Part shown: piece by piece, positions 48,801 to 60,800 of the stretch
Layout: every line of letters begins with the position of its first letter
How positions within the stretch are numbered: the stretch's first letter is position 1
Assembly: GCA_013398955.1 (NCBI GenBank)
Contig: VWPU01010335.1
Span: 1-64,000 of the forward strand
Direction: 5' to 3'
Origin: Callaeas wilsoni
Taxonomy: Eukaryota > Chordata > Aves > Passeriformes > Callaeidae
Length of the DNA stretch: 64,000 nucleotides
Notes under the pieces: generated by a model
The model's input: only the letters and a program-made list of their open reading frames with translations
The model's database searches: none
What the model was told of the DNA's origin: nothing
Program-made: the position numbers and the translations under genes

Positions 48801-51800
48801 CTGCTTCTTTGAGACCGTCTGCCAGTTAAATAACTGGGAAATGGAAATGAGAGCAGTTATGCGTTTCTGTGTACATGTGCAAGTGTGTTTGTGGTTTGGC
48901 TTAGATCTACCATCTTGCTTCTCAATTCACTGGTGTCAGCAAAATGCTCCTGCCCCTTGCCACAGGCTCTCCCTGCACCCTTCCTCACCCTCTTCCTCTT
49001 TTCCAGGGCCTCCCATCTCCAGAGCAGAAACGCCTTTACCTGCAGGCAGGGCAGTGCTGGAGCATTCCCCAGGCTGAGGTGCTGTGCAGGATGGCTGCGG
49101 GGGGAGCCGAGGGAAGCTGGCTGTGCTTGGCGCAGGCCGGAGGTGCAGCAGGGTGTTCAGGCCGCTCCCCTCGTGGGTGACTGCCATTGCAGTGGGGTGG
49201 CTTCTGAATCAGAACCTGGGGGGCCCCGGAGGCCCGGCTGTTCCACTGCCACCCAGAGCGGCTGGGAAAGTATATTAATACGCCGGCACGCTGGCCGGGC
49301 TGGGGGAAACGCAGCTTGGTCCGGAATGTCCAACACAAAGGGAGAACACCCCGTGGCAACTCGGTGCCTCGCTTGCCAGCCTCCCAGCCTGTGCGGTGGA
49401 GGGCACGGAGCCCAGCGTGCCGTGGGCTTGTGGGTAGCCCAGGCGTGGCCAGAAATAAATGAGCAGAGGAGGCCCTTCGGCTGGTGTTCCAAGGGTTTAT
49501 TGTAGAAGCTCCCTCGAAGGGGACCGGATATGAAGAGTACAAGACAAGAGACTGAGGGGCTTTTTAAAGGGAAGCAGGGAAGGGGGCGGGGTGGCATAGC
49601 AGGGACCTATAGGAAGAGGAGAAAGGTGGGACAGGCCAGTGTACCTTCCCTTAGGGAATGCAAGGGGTGTCTGTCAACTGTAGACCGAACCACCCCTCAG
49701 GAATCGTAGGAATTCAAAGGCAGAAGCCGTCTTCACAGAAAGGGGTTTTACTCTTTGGTACCAGCCCACCAAACCTCTTTTTCTGGGCTCTGTGGCCCCC
49801 TGGTTGGTTCATTCACCACAACAGGAAAGTGCTTCATGGCAGGGAGAACCAGGATGGCCCTTTGTCTCTCTGGATAAAGTAATTTTTTAAGACAAGATTA
49901 TTCCTGGGACATGGGTGCCTGAATGTGTACAAGAGACAGTGGGCTTGGAGTAGTTGTGAACTGCACCCTCCAGAGGGGTGACTTTCTTCGGTTGGTGGTC
50001 CCCAAAAAATGGCATATCTGAGGTGTGAGCAGAGGAAATTTAAACCAAAGTGAGGTTCATACTTTCTTGGTCATTTACCAGTGATGTGCTTTGAGGGATG
50101 GGCCACAGCTGAGAGCCATATCTGGAAGATCTTATGCCATGCATTTGTATGTAGGTTTTGATTTTGGGGATTCAATTTTGAAAGACACAGGGTTCTTTTG
50201 CCGCTCCTCCTTAGCTGTTAGGGAAAGGAGGTCAAGGTAGAGGTGCAGCTGAACTTCCTGTACAGAGAGAGAAAGCTGCTGTGGATATCACTGCTTGCAA
50301 GCTTCTCTCCCAATTGAATCCAAGAAAAAATGTTGTCAGAAAAAAGGTTTTAAGCAACTGGAATTTTGCAATGTGCCTACATTTGTGCTGTGTAGCAGAT
50401 GACATCAAGCATACTTGCTTTGAAAGGGCATGCAGTGTTACTTTGCTTTGCTGGAAGCATAAATAAAGAAAAAATATCTTCTCATGTAATACCAATTCAA
50501 TACATCTATCTTAATGGGGACAGTAACAATAATCCTGTAAAACTGATGAGTCCATAGCAGCAATGGACTGCTTCATTTAAGGGGAAATGAAGCAACACAA
50601 TGATAGAATTGTTATTGTTTTAGAGGTAGTTGAAGTATACATATTTCTTTAAATATTTTCAAACATTACGTTAAAAATATTCGTAAAATTAAGTCTGGAT
50701 AACAGCAATTGACAGCTTGTGGAGGATATCCAGATTTAGTTGGGGACAGGACCACTGAAACTGCATTCTTAACAGCCTTAAACTTAGAACTACATTCATG
50801 CATGGTGTGAATGCATGTGTTTGCATTTCTGGGGAGAGATTGCTTATAAAAGTTCACTTCTTTACAAAATATTTGAAGAGAATACTTTTCTTCAGTTTAA
50901 CAGGAAATGATTACAGACTGAGGTTTTTTCTCCCTTTTGTGTTTTATGTTGTGGAATGATCTGCCTTACTAAAGCTTTTTGTGATTTAGGAAATGTTAAT
51001 CTTTCCTAGGGGCTGCAACAGATATTTTGAAATGCAGGAAGGTCCCAGGAGATGGCAGTGTACAATAACAGAATTCAAAATATTTCTGGGAAACTGAAAG
51101 CATTTCACAATTAAAATTGAGTTCTTATTTGTATAACTTTCTTCTTCTTCTTCTTCTTATTATTATTATTATTATTATTTCCAGAAATTTTATCAAAGAA
51201 CAAAATGATCAGGTTTGTTTGTTTACTGGTTGCCTACTTTAGTAGGCAAGTTTGCATATCTTATCTTTCATACAGTGAACCATCACTGTATATTAACTGA
51301 ACCACTGGATGATCAGATACAGTTTGCCTTGTACAGCATTTTTATGTGCAATTCATTAATAGGTTGTGATCTGCAATAGTTTATAACCTGTATTTGTGGT
51401 TAGGATAGCTGATGATTCAGTTTCTTTTATATTTTTACTGTAACACTGTGCACAGTTTCTCTGCATTGTCCTCTATTGGTGTTTAAACTCTGAACCTAAT
51501 TTAACACATTTTTAATAGTGATTCTACTCCTTAGGTATACAAGGTGTCTCAATTTTAGTAGTTTCTCTTTATGAAATAAATAAATATTTTTATTATTTTC
51601 ATCACGAAGGACATATCTGTTGAAATTAAGAAAACCTTGTCTCAATTCCAGCTTTGGATTTTTTAAACTTTTTTTAAAATATAGCCTTGTAGTAAATTTT
51701 TTTTTTGGTAGCATTTGTTTATGACTATTGAGAATTGTTGGGGTGAAAATAAATCTATCTTTAGCAAAATTTCATCTGATTTCCCTGATGACTATCAGGG

Positions 51801-54800
51801 AAAGAAGATTTAAATAATATTAATTATGTACTTTAGGAAATGGAAAGAATCAAAAATGTCTTCTCTTTAAAATGTCAAAACTGAGTTTAATATTTGGAGC
51901 CAAGTTTTGCAATGAAGACCAGGGGGCAACAAGTATTAATTTAATAATGAATTTAATTGTGGAGTTTCCTTATTATTTTCTGAGAGTGTTAATATAGATT
52001 TGCTTCCACTGTGGGAACAATCTGTGGCCAACTTTAGAGGTTAGTTCCAACATACTAAGCACTTCTTATGTCCTGGAGCCAGGCTTGAGCCTTTTTTTGA
52101 AGTCTGTCGGAGGACAGCACTTGTCATTGCAATGGGACCTCAAGAAAACAAGGTTATATGGCAATGTCTGGACATACCAATGACTTTGTGGTGATTGAGG
52201 AGTTATAAAAAGCAGAAACTGTATAAAAATGTGAAGTTCTACTTATTATTTCTCTTGCAGTAGCTGGTGTCTGTGAAGATGTCTTTTTGATCTGGAAGGA
52301 GCTGGAGGAAGCCAGGAGTACAGTGAGACAAGTTCAGAAAATGTTATCAGAATCTGACCAGTCTGCTTCTCAAGATGGTATAATTTATGTTTCTTTCAAG
52401 ACAGCTACCATTATATTAATGATCAACATCTTTTTGTGAACAGTTTTGATTGCACATCAGTTTGGGGATGATTTTCTCAAAAATGTCTGTATACAGGATA
52501 TAGCACCTATATGTCTATGTAGCACCTATAATTTTTATCTAAACTTAGGATTGCTTAAAACTTTCCAATACAAATCTCTGTTTACTATGGCTTAAACTTG
52601 CTAAACTTTAACAGCTCAGGTTGGAACACACCATTTTTAGTTTATCAGTGACTAGGTTTAGAAGTTATCTCGATTTTAGGATATGGGAATTATTTTGTAG
52701 TGTTTTTGTGATCCCTTCCTGTCTGCCTGAACCAGTAAATCTTCCATTTTTTCTACACAGTGCTGGGGAAATACCTCTTCCCTCTCCCATCACAGTCTTC
52801 TTGGGATAGCCTCTAACCTAGTGGCTAGTTCATTCCACATAAAGGGAAGAAGCAGAGGGATTGCATTTCTGTCAAAGGCGAAGGTCTGAAAACAATTCAG
52901 AATAAGCACTCTGACAACTCCTGTCTTAAGAAACATAGGGGAACACCTACATTTGTTCATTAAACCAATAGCTCCTGCCATTATGTTTGGCCTAGAACAT
53001 GACTCATTTGTTGTTCTGTGCATGTTGATTGGGTTGAACCCTGTTGGAGACAGAAGCATAGCTAGTTTCTGAATTTCTGTTCTGGAAGGCTTTAACAAGG
53101 GACAGTGAGAAGCTACTCAGTCCTGCAAAGATGGAGATGCTCTGGGCATGCCCTGAAGCAGAATGATTCCACTGACAAGACTTAAATACTAAAAGCTTAG
53201 GAATCTGTAGAGTCTAGGCAGCTTCAGCATTGGATTGCAATTGGGGGGATGGGTTTTCAGGATCAGAGCCAAGATTGTCAGTGCTTATTTTCTTCATTAG
53301 TCCTGGTTTTAAAATACTTACCGTGGTATTTTTTGTGTAAGTTGATAAGAGATTCAGGGTGAATTAGCAGGAGTCATGGGTGATTTTGTGTAGCTCCAGT
53401 ACTGTTTTTGCAGTTGCTTTCGCTTTGTCTAGATGGAGGCTGGGACCAGATGGCCTTTTCTGGATCATCTGCTGAGGAATGCTTTGTACAACCAGTTGGT
53501 CAGTAACTTGAACTGTGTTGAGATGTGTGACTGGGGTGGGGATGATGAAGATTTGAAGCTGGGAAGGCTCTCTGGCTGCACTGGGTTTGAATTTCTGTCT
53601 ATAACATAACTCTAGTTAAATCTAGAGGTTTTTTAATCCGTGAAGGCATGATATAGTTTGTTATACTGAAAAGAGCATCTTCTGAATTAGCAGGACTTAC
53701 CATATTAGTTAAACATCTCTTCTGTAATGCATATGAACAAAGAGACCACAATAAAACTGCAAGGACAGCCCTAATGTCGATGTTTATGTGTTCCTGACTG
53801 CACAGCTTTAATGTTATTTTAGTGTTTGCCTTGATACATAATCACTTCATAAATAAATTTAAAAAAATGAAATTAGAGTGTGATATATTTTTTCAGTTCT
53901 TCAGCATTATTTGGCTATTGCCCATTGATCCAAATAACTGTAGTCTTTTGGTTTGCATGCATTTCTTCTCAATTCTTCCTTCATGATGTGTTTAAAATGA
54001 TTTGCAGCAAAATGTCTCTATGTTAAGCATGTGTAAGAAAGAAAACAGTTTTCTTTTCAAAACTGTGTGAGCACACTTATGACACTTGTTCTAAGGACCA
54101 CAAGCAATCATAAAGCAAAAGTTTCCATATGAACGGGCTCTGATCGTGCACCTGCCCTGATGTTGGCTGATCTCTGTTTGTTTAAGGGCAATAGATGCCT
54201 CCATAGGTTTATTTACAGGCTCAGGATCTCACTACTGTGGTCACTGTAGCTGCATCTAAACTGAGTAGACGTTTATACCACCTTGGTCGACCAAAATTGA
54301 AGTGTGATGAAATAAGTTCACCCTGCTATGAGACCCACTGCCTGGTCATTTGGTTTACTGGGATAGGGATGAGTGAGTGGAGAGTCCTGTATCCTTTTAT
54401 CTGTATTATCTGTATGCTATACTGGTATCCAGAGACGTGCAGTGCCCTACCTTAAGATAGTCCTTAGAAAATTTATAAGCTAATATGACATCATAGTTTG
54501 CCTTTTACTTTAAATAGCCATCTCTAAAAAGATCAATGTTAACCAATAATCTTGACTGTATTTTCAATTATATCTTCTGTTGTTTCATTTTCTCAAATGA
54601 TTCTCCTTGAAGTTAGACATCTTATTCAGGAATACTTTCTGGCATTTTGTAATTCAGCTACTAAGGAAATTCCTTTTATATGTTGATCTTCTCACTATTT
54701 ATTGTCTTTGCTCCCTGTGTTCTGGTGGGTTTTTTTCCAGTTACAAAGGAATTTGTTGCAATGAATTGTCTGATAAGAAAAAACCCCACAGCCAAAGTAG

Positions 54801-57800
54801 AGACTATTAAAAATCACTCAGAAATATCTGTTTGCTCCAGTGCTTTCAGAGCAAGCAGAAGAAGTTTGAAAATTTTGATTCCAGTATCAGAATCTGTTTT
54901 TAAAAATACCCTTTTCAAAATTAACCATGTTATACAGGAGATTTTGTTTGTCATATTTTCTTTTTTAGCAAACAAAGCTGATCATCCATTACTAAAACAT
55001 GTAACTGACAAATATTTGACTTCTGAGAAGTGGTTGCAGAAGTATGGCTTGAAAGCTCAGAAGCTCACGCTGTACGACGCGCTTGCTGATTGTGTTTTTC
55101 GCCATGTAGATGGGCTTGTTGACATAAAAACTAAACCAGAGGATGAATGTTCACAAACGGATGCTGTGAGTATTGTTAATTTCCCCTCACATCCTAAGAG
55201 TTGTTTGTTTTTTCTTTTAGAACTTGAAAACTTGGTTGATGGATAAATTGATTACATGGTGTATGGCCTTGTTTTGTAGTTTTTGTTAAAATCAGATTAT
55301 TGGTTATTGAGACAAGAATAAAATTGTCTCAAAGAGCTTTTTTAGAATGACTGCTTTAAGGAGTCCTTGCTGGTTCACATAAAATCTAAAAGGAAGAATC
55401 AGGACTGGCTTAAGCAATGCCTTGGTTTTCTTTGTATTTCTGTGGGGTGGGGCAAAGATTGCTTGTCGTCTTTAGAGGATGTGTTAGTCTCAGCTGCTGC
55501 AGTGTCTTGCAGGTCCTTAAGAAAATATGGTTTAATTTGTCTTCTATTTGTTTTTCTCAAGCTTTACCATTGCACTCTTGGGTAAGCTTCTGGTTTTTTG
55601 CTAGCTGCAAGAACAAAACCAGTTTCTATTGAATCTTGCTAGGAGCAAATTCTGTGACCACCACATTCCATGTTTATTTCTACTCTCGTTCCTATGCAAA
55701 AGCATGTACCTTTGAACTTCGTTCCCCAAATATTAAAGGCACTGCAGAATAATATGTTTTGGAATGTGAAATTTGTTTGGTTTTTTTTTGTAGGAGACAA
55801 AGAGGAAGCTAATTCATGCAAGATACTGTGACAAGTTTGTACATACCCTCTGGAAAGATGGATCTGTAGTTCATGTTTATGTTACTACAGAAAAGTATAA
55901 GCAGTACAAAGAGAAAATGAAGACAGCTCTCAGACAAGTGGAAGAAAGGTTTGTGTTCTGTCACATAAAATCAGTTTGATCACTTTACTTGAGCATTAAA
56001 AAGTTTGACATTTACTGTCATAATAAGTTGAAATGGTAAACTGACAGCAGCAGTACTAAGCGAGAAGTTTATTTTAAATGAGACTCTTGTATGTAGGATT
56101 TCTTAGTAGCCATATAAGGAAACTGATGAAGATTTTGAACTTTTGTTCTCCTTCTGAAATAAAGGTCTGAAAGTCAGTCTGCACACTTTTGAATTACTGC
56201 TAAAAGTGCCAAAAAACTATTGGGACTATTATGGCAGACAACTTCATGAATCATCAATAAAACTTAGTAAACATTCATCCTGTGTACCTAGGATCCCTTG
56301 TGACACCAAGAAGCACAGCTTGGCTCGTTCCCCTCCTGATGGTGGTTATCTGCCCTTTTTGCAATTTTGTGTTGAAGAGAAGTTTCAACAGTGTAGATCA
56401 GAGTCAGGGCATGAGCTGTTAAGTAATGCATGTGATCAGAAATTCACTGCTTAAACTAGCTGCCTAATTTACATTTCTGCAGCCATATAGACACTTAGGT
56501 TTTGTATGACATCTACAAAATAATAGGCAGTCTAACTTATTGTAGAACAGAAAAAATAAATGTTGCCCTCTGTTTTGTATAGTAGGACAACGAGATGTCT
56601 CACTGAAAAAAGCAGGATGTGAATTTTCATTTTATTGGTGAATTTTTCATTTTATTGGTCCTTCCCTACCAAAAATATAACAGCCTGATTATGTTTAGCA
56701 AGGTCAAACTGAGTTTTGTTATTCCTTTTAGTTTATCTTCATCTTACTGTATTTAGGATAACATTTACATACTGTCAAAGGAAAATTTGAGATAAGCAGT
56801 TCTGGTGAGTATATATTTTTGAAATCCAAGTTGAGATTAAGGGCTTGCTGTTTTGAATGTTGCATCTCAATGTTAAAAAGTCTTGTAGACCTTATCAAAC
56901 ACTTTGGGAGAAATAACTAATGACAAAATAGCTATCAGTAGCTAATGTAACAGGATCCTTACATTTCCATGACACAATTTTTTTTGAAACCTTTTGTGGA
57001 GATGAATATTTTTCCAAGGGCCATTATGTTCCTTGTGTTAAATGTCTCTGTTTCAGGGTACATGAGTATTTTATGACTCTCAAGGGAAATCAGATTTGGA
57101 CTTGCTGCAGCCATTAATAAGAAAATATTCTTGTGCAGAGCAGTATGTATGCATGTATTTAACTGGCAGGCACACTCCAGTCCTGTTTAAAATGTAAATC
57201 TAAGTCTGTATTTAAGGCTCAAGGTCCACAAATCATTGAAGCATCTGTGTTATATTAAGGCTCTTCAGAGTGCTTAAGTTCCTTGGAGAATAGGTTCTCA
57301 AGTGGTTCCTGTGAAGGGAGGCATAGTAGTATAGGCTTAAATGATTTACTGAGATGAGTCTGGAGAACAGATACAGAGACTATAGTTATAGTTGCTTCCA
57401 CATCGGATTTCCCAGCCCAAACTACCTGATAATTGACTTTATAAAGGTGCTGTATTGTTTTGCCTTTTTTTTTTTCTGTCTCTAGATTTCTATTGAAATA
57501 AAAAAATAAAAATGTCTGGGGATGTTATGTAGGGGCAGGGGACTGATTCATCAAGGGCTTCTGACAGTGACTACTAACAGGTGTTTAGGGGAAGAGAGTA
57601 AGAAGTACAGCAGTGACAGAAAGATCCTATCTTTCAGATTCTGATACACAGAGCTCTAAAGATGTTACAGAACAGGTTTTGATATTTTTTTCCTCTTCCA
57701 GGATTAAGTGGCTTCAACAAGGAAGCAGAGGGCTTTTTGGGAATGTGTTTGAAGATGATGTCTATATTCTTATTGATACATCTCAGTCTATGAACAACAA

Positions 57801-60800
57801 GCTGCCACTAGTGAAGGAAAAAATATTTCAGCTAATACAGGTATGATAAAGTTGACTGTGAAGGCTGAGGAGCATTTTCAAGTGAACGGATCTTTTCTGA
57901 ATGGTTGTTACTCTACGTTTTATTTATTTTTTAAAATATTTTTTAAAAATAGCAGCTTTATAAAAATATTTAGATTTTTCTTCATGTGCTCATTTTTCAG
58001 TTAAGAATTTATATTTTCCCCTCATTTATACAACTATTGAAAAAATCTGGAGAAAATATTAAAAATTGAAAAGGCTTAAGTAGTTCTTTCCCCCAAGCCA
58101 CCTCCCTTCTAAAAAAAGAAAAACAACCAACCAACCAACCAACCAACAACAACAACAAAAAAACCAAACCAAAAACAAGCTATGCAATGAAACACCTTTT
58201 GGCATTTTCATTTTTGCATTTAAGCAGTGTCATCCAATTCCATTGGCTTGCTGTGATTTGTAATGTGTTCTAGATTCACTTTCATACTTCTGCAGTAGAG
58301 GGTGTACAATGTTTTGAACGTCCTTGCATCTTACAGTGACCCAGAACTTTACAAAGGGACTGATAAAGTGCAGAAGTACTTCAAAAGCTGTAAGTGCTGG
58401 GAGACACACCTAAGACAGGATTTGTCTTACCTAGTTTTAGAAGTCTACCTAAATCTACCTAATGATGTCACCTAAGCTAACATTAATATTTCAGAGACAT
58501 GATTAATCTTAAATTTCTTTAGTCCTAAGAGAAGTAACTGAAATAAAAATTCAGTCTGGCATTGATGGCAATCATTAGTAGGACTAAAAATACTAAAACT
58601 GTGACAGAGAGGTTTTTGAGCTAAGTGCTCAAGTCATAGAACATAGTACCTTGTGGTCTTCTAAGCAGACCAGCACTAGAAATATATTAGATACTGTGCC
58701 AGAAGGTTTCACAGGCAGCTGCACAAAAATTGTGATGAAAGGGTGGCAAAGACTCCAGGCTCTGAAAGTTTGTACTTGCCTGTACAAATCTTCCCTGACT
58801 TATAACTTCTGTCCAAAAAGCTACTTTAGCAAATTCTTGATTTTCTCCTGCTGTCCTAGTTCCCCTTGCCAGTGCTCTTTATATGATTCTTGTTCTGCTC
58901 CTCTAAATGATATTGTACTCTCTTTCTGATTTCAATTTCCCTTGGTAAGCAGTAATAATCTCTTTCTTGCACCACTGATCATACCCAGTTTCATGCCCTC
59001 CTACACATTTGCTGTTTAAATTGTTTGAGAAATATGAGTATATGGAGACTTACTTTGGGAATTTCAAGCAATCTTAATAGTTGCAAGCAATAATTGCCTC
59101 TGGTTTTGTCTCTGTACACCATAACTTTTATCATATATGTTATCATAATTTATTGTAACCATATAATTAACTATGTATTAATGAAAACAATTGCTAGTAC
59201 TCATTATTTCGGGATACAAGTATATTTTCTTTTAATAGTAGGTAAAATTCAGATGGTGTCTCTTGCAGGAACAACTGAGATACAAGAAGAGATTTAACTT
59301 CGTGAAGTTTAGTGCCCAAGCAGTGGCATGGCAAGAGAAACTTGCTGAGGTTAATGAGGAAAGTTTGCAAGATGCTTGGCTTTGGGTAAAAGGGCTTGAG
59401 GTAATATGGCAGCTGATTATCACAAAGAGTGTTTGTTCGAAACTGTATATGTTTCTCCACTATCTGTATGGTTAGGGAGATTTTGCATAGACTAAGTATT
59501 TGACTTGAGTAAGCAAAAAGTATAGATGATGGATAAAATTAAGTAGATCTGAATACAATGTGTGTCAGGTATAATAATCCTTTAACAATGGACCTGTTTA
59601 TAAGATCATATTAATTCAACTTGCAGCCTGCTATGTTTAGTAGCTGCAATGCGAGCATTGGCCAATTTGAATTCCGTAGGAACCATGTCATTGCTCAGAC
59701 CCTGTGTCTAAATTTGTCATTCTTGCTGCAGGGCTGATGCATGGATGAGAGGTGTTGCTGGCAGACTTACAGCTCAGAGGTGGTACAGGAAACCAAAGCC
59801 AGCAAACTGAAGAAGCATTTCAAGTCCCTTTTGATGGACAGACAGCTAACTTTAGGTGCCATAGAAACATGAGAACAAACATACTCAGACCAAACATCCT
59901 TCTATCTCTCCAGTATTCTTTCTCTGACAGTGGCCAAAATCGGAGTTTTTTTCCCTGAAACAGAGCAGAACTGCTTGTAGTCAGCCACAGTCATCCACCA
60001 GATTGTAACTATCAGCAGCTTTAGGACCACTTAATGTGTAAAATTTGGACAGCAATGTTATGAACACAGGACTGAAAATCAGTTGTGTAAAGCTATAGAT
60101 ACATCCCACATTATGTTTTCTAGCACAAAACCCCATGTTCACATAATAAAACTCCTCAGCATTTTGACAGTTCTTCCTCAGACTTAATATGAAATTCCTG
60201 GGAACGAGGGAATTGGGGAAGCTACATAGTGCCTCTGAGACCACAAAGCAAGATCAATAACTTGGTATTCTCAGAAAATACTAACATGCCAACACACAGA
60301 AAAAAAGAAAGTATTCGTGTGCGCTCCCTGAATAGCTGAACACTTGTAACTGAGCTTATTTAGCCTTATTTTGCTGCCCTTCTTGAGGCTTGAAAACTTG
60401 GCTCTGTTTAAGCCATGTATGTTGCACAGCATCATGCAAGTTCAATAATACTTTGGAGTATCATATTTTGATACCATCTTGTATATGTGAATGGCCTTTT
60501 CCATCATTATTCATAAACGTGTGAATTTTTAATTATAGATTTCATTCTAAGTTCAGATTAGGTATCTGAAATGGAATAGGAAATGGCACAAGAATGGTCT
60601 ACTTTCTTTCAGGGATGACATCTGCTGCTGACCTTTTAGCCTTTTGTAAGCATTGCAGGCGTAAGTCTGAGATCAAAAAGCTGGCTTTGCAGTGAAGCTG
60701 AAATGAACAGAGGGTTGCTCTGGAATATTAATCAGAGTAGATCCTTTGATCCCATTTTATGCTCTTTGGTCCCAAGATTATGAATAAAGAAGCTGAGCTA

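Larger units (their letters stand above)
45191..52260 (+). other. VWA3B: VWA3B intron (7.1 kb)
   Basis: Longest intron here. It contains the minus-strand LTR (49327-49823) with a GC-rich approach (about 48930-49326) and a CTT/ATT microsatellite (51137-51180). A purine-rich stretch lies at about 45330-45440. The rest has no recognised feature. Confidence 0.88.

Noticed and set aside
48936..49597. Several overlapping 80-206 codon frames on both strands near the LTR
   Set aside because: They arise because GC-rich DNA has few stops; none has a domain, and the right part is LTR sequence.
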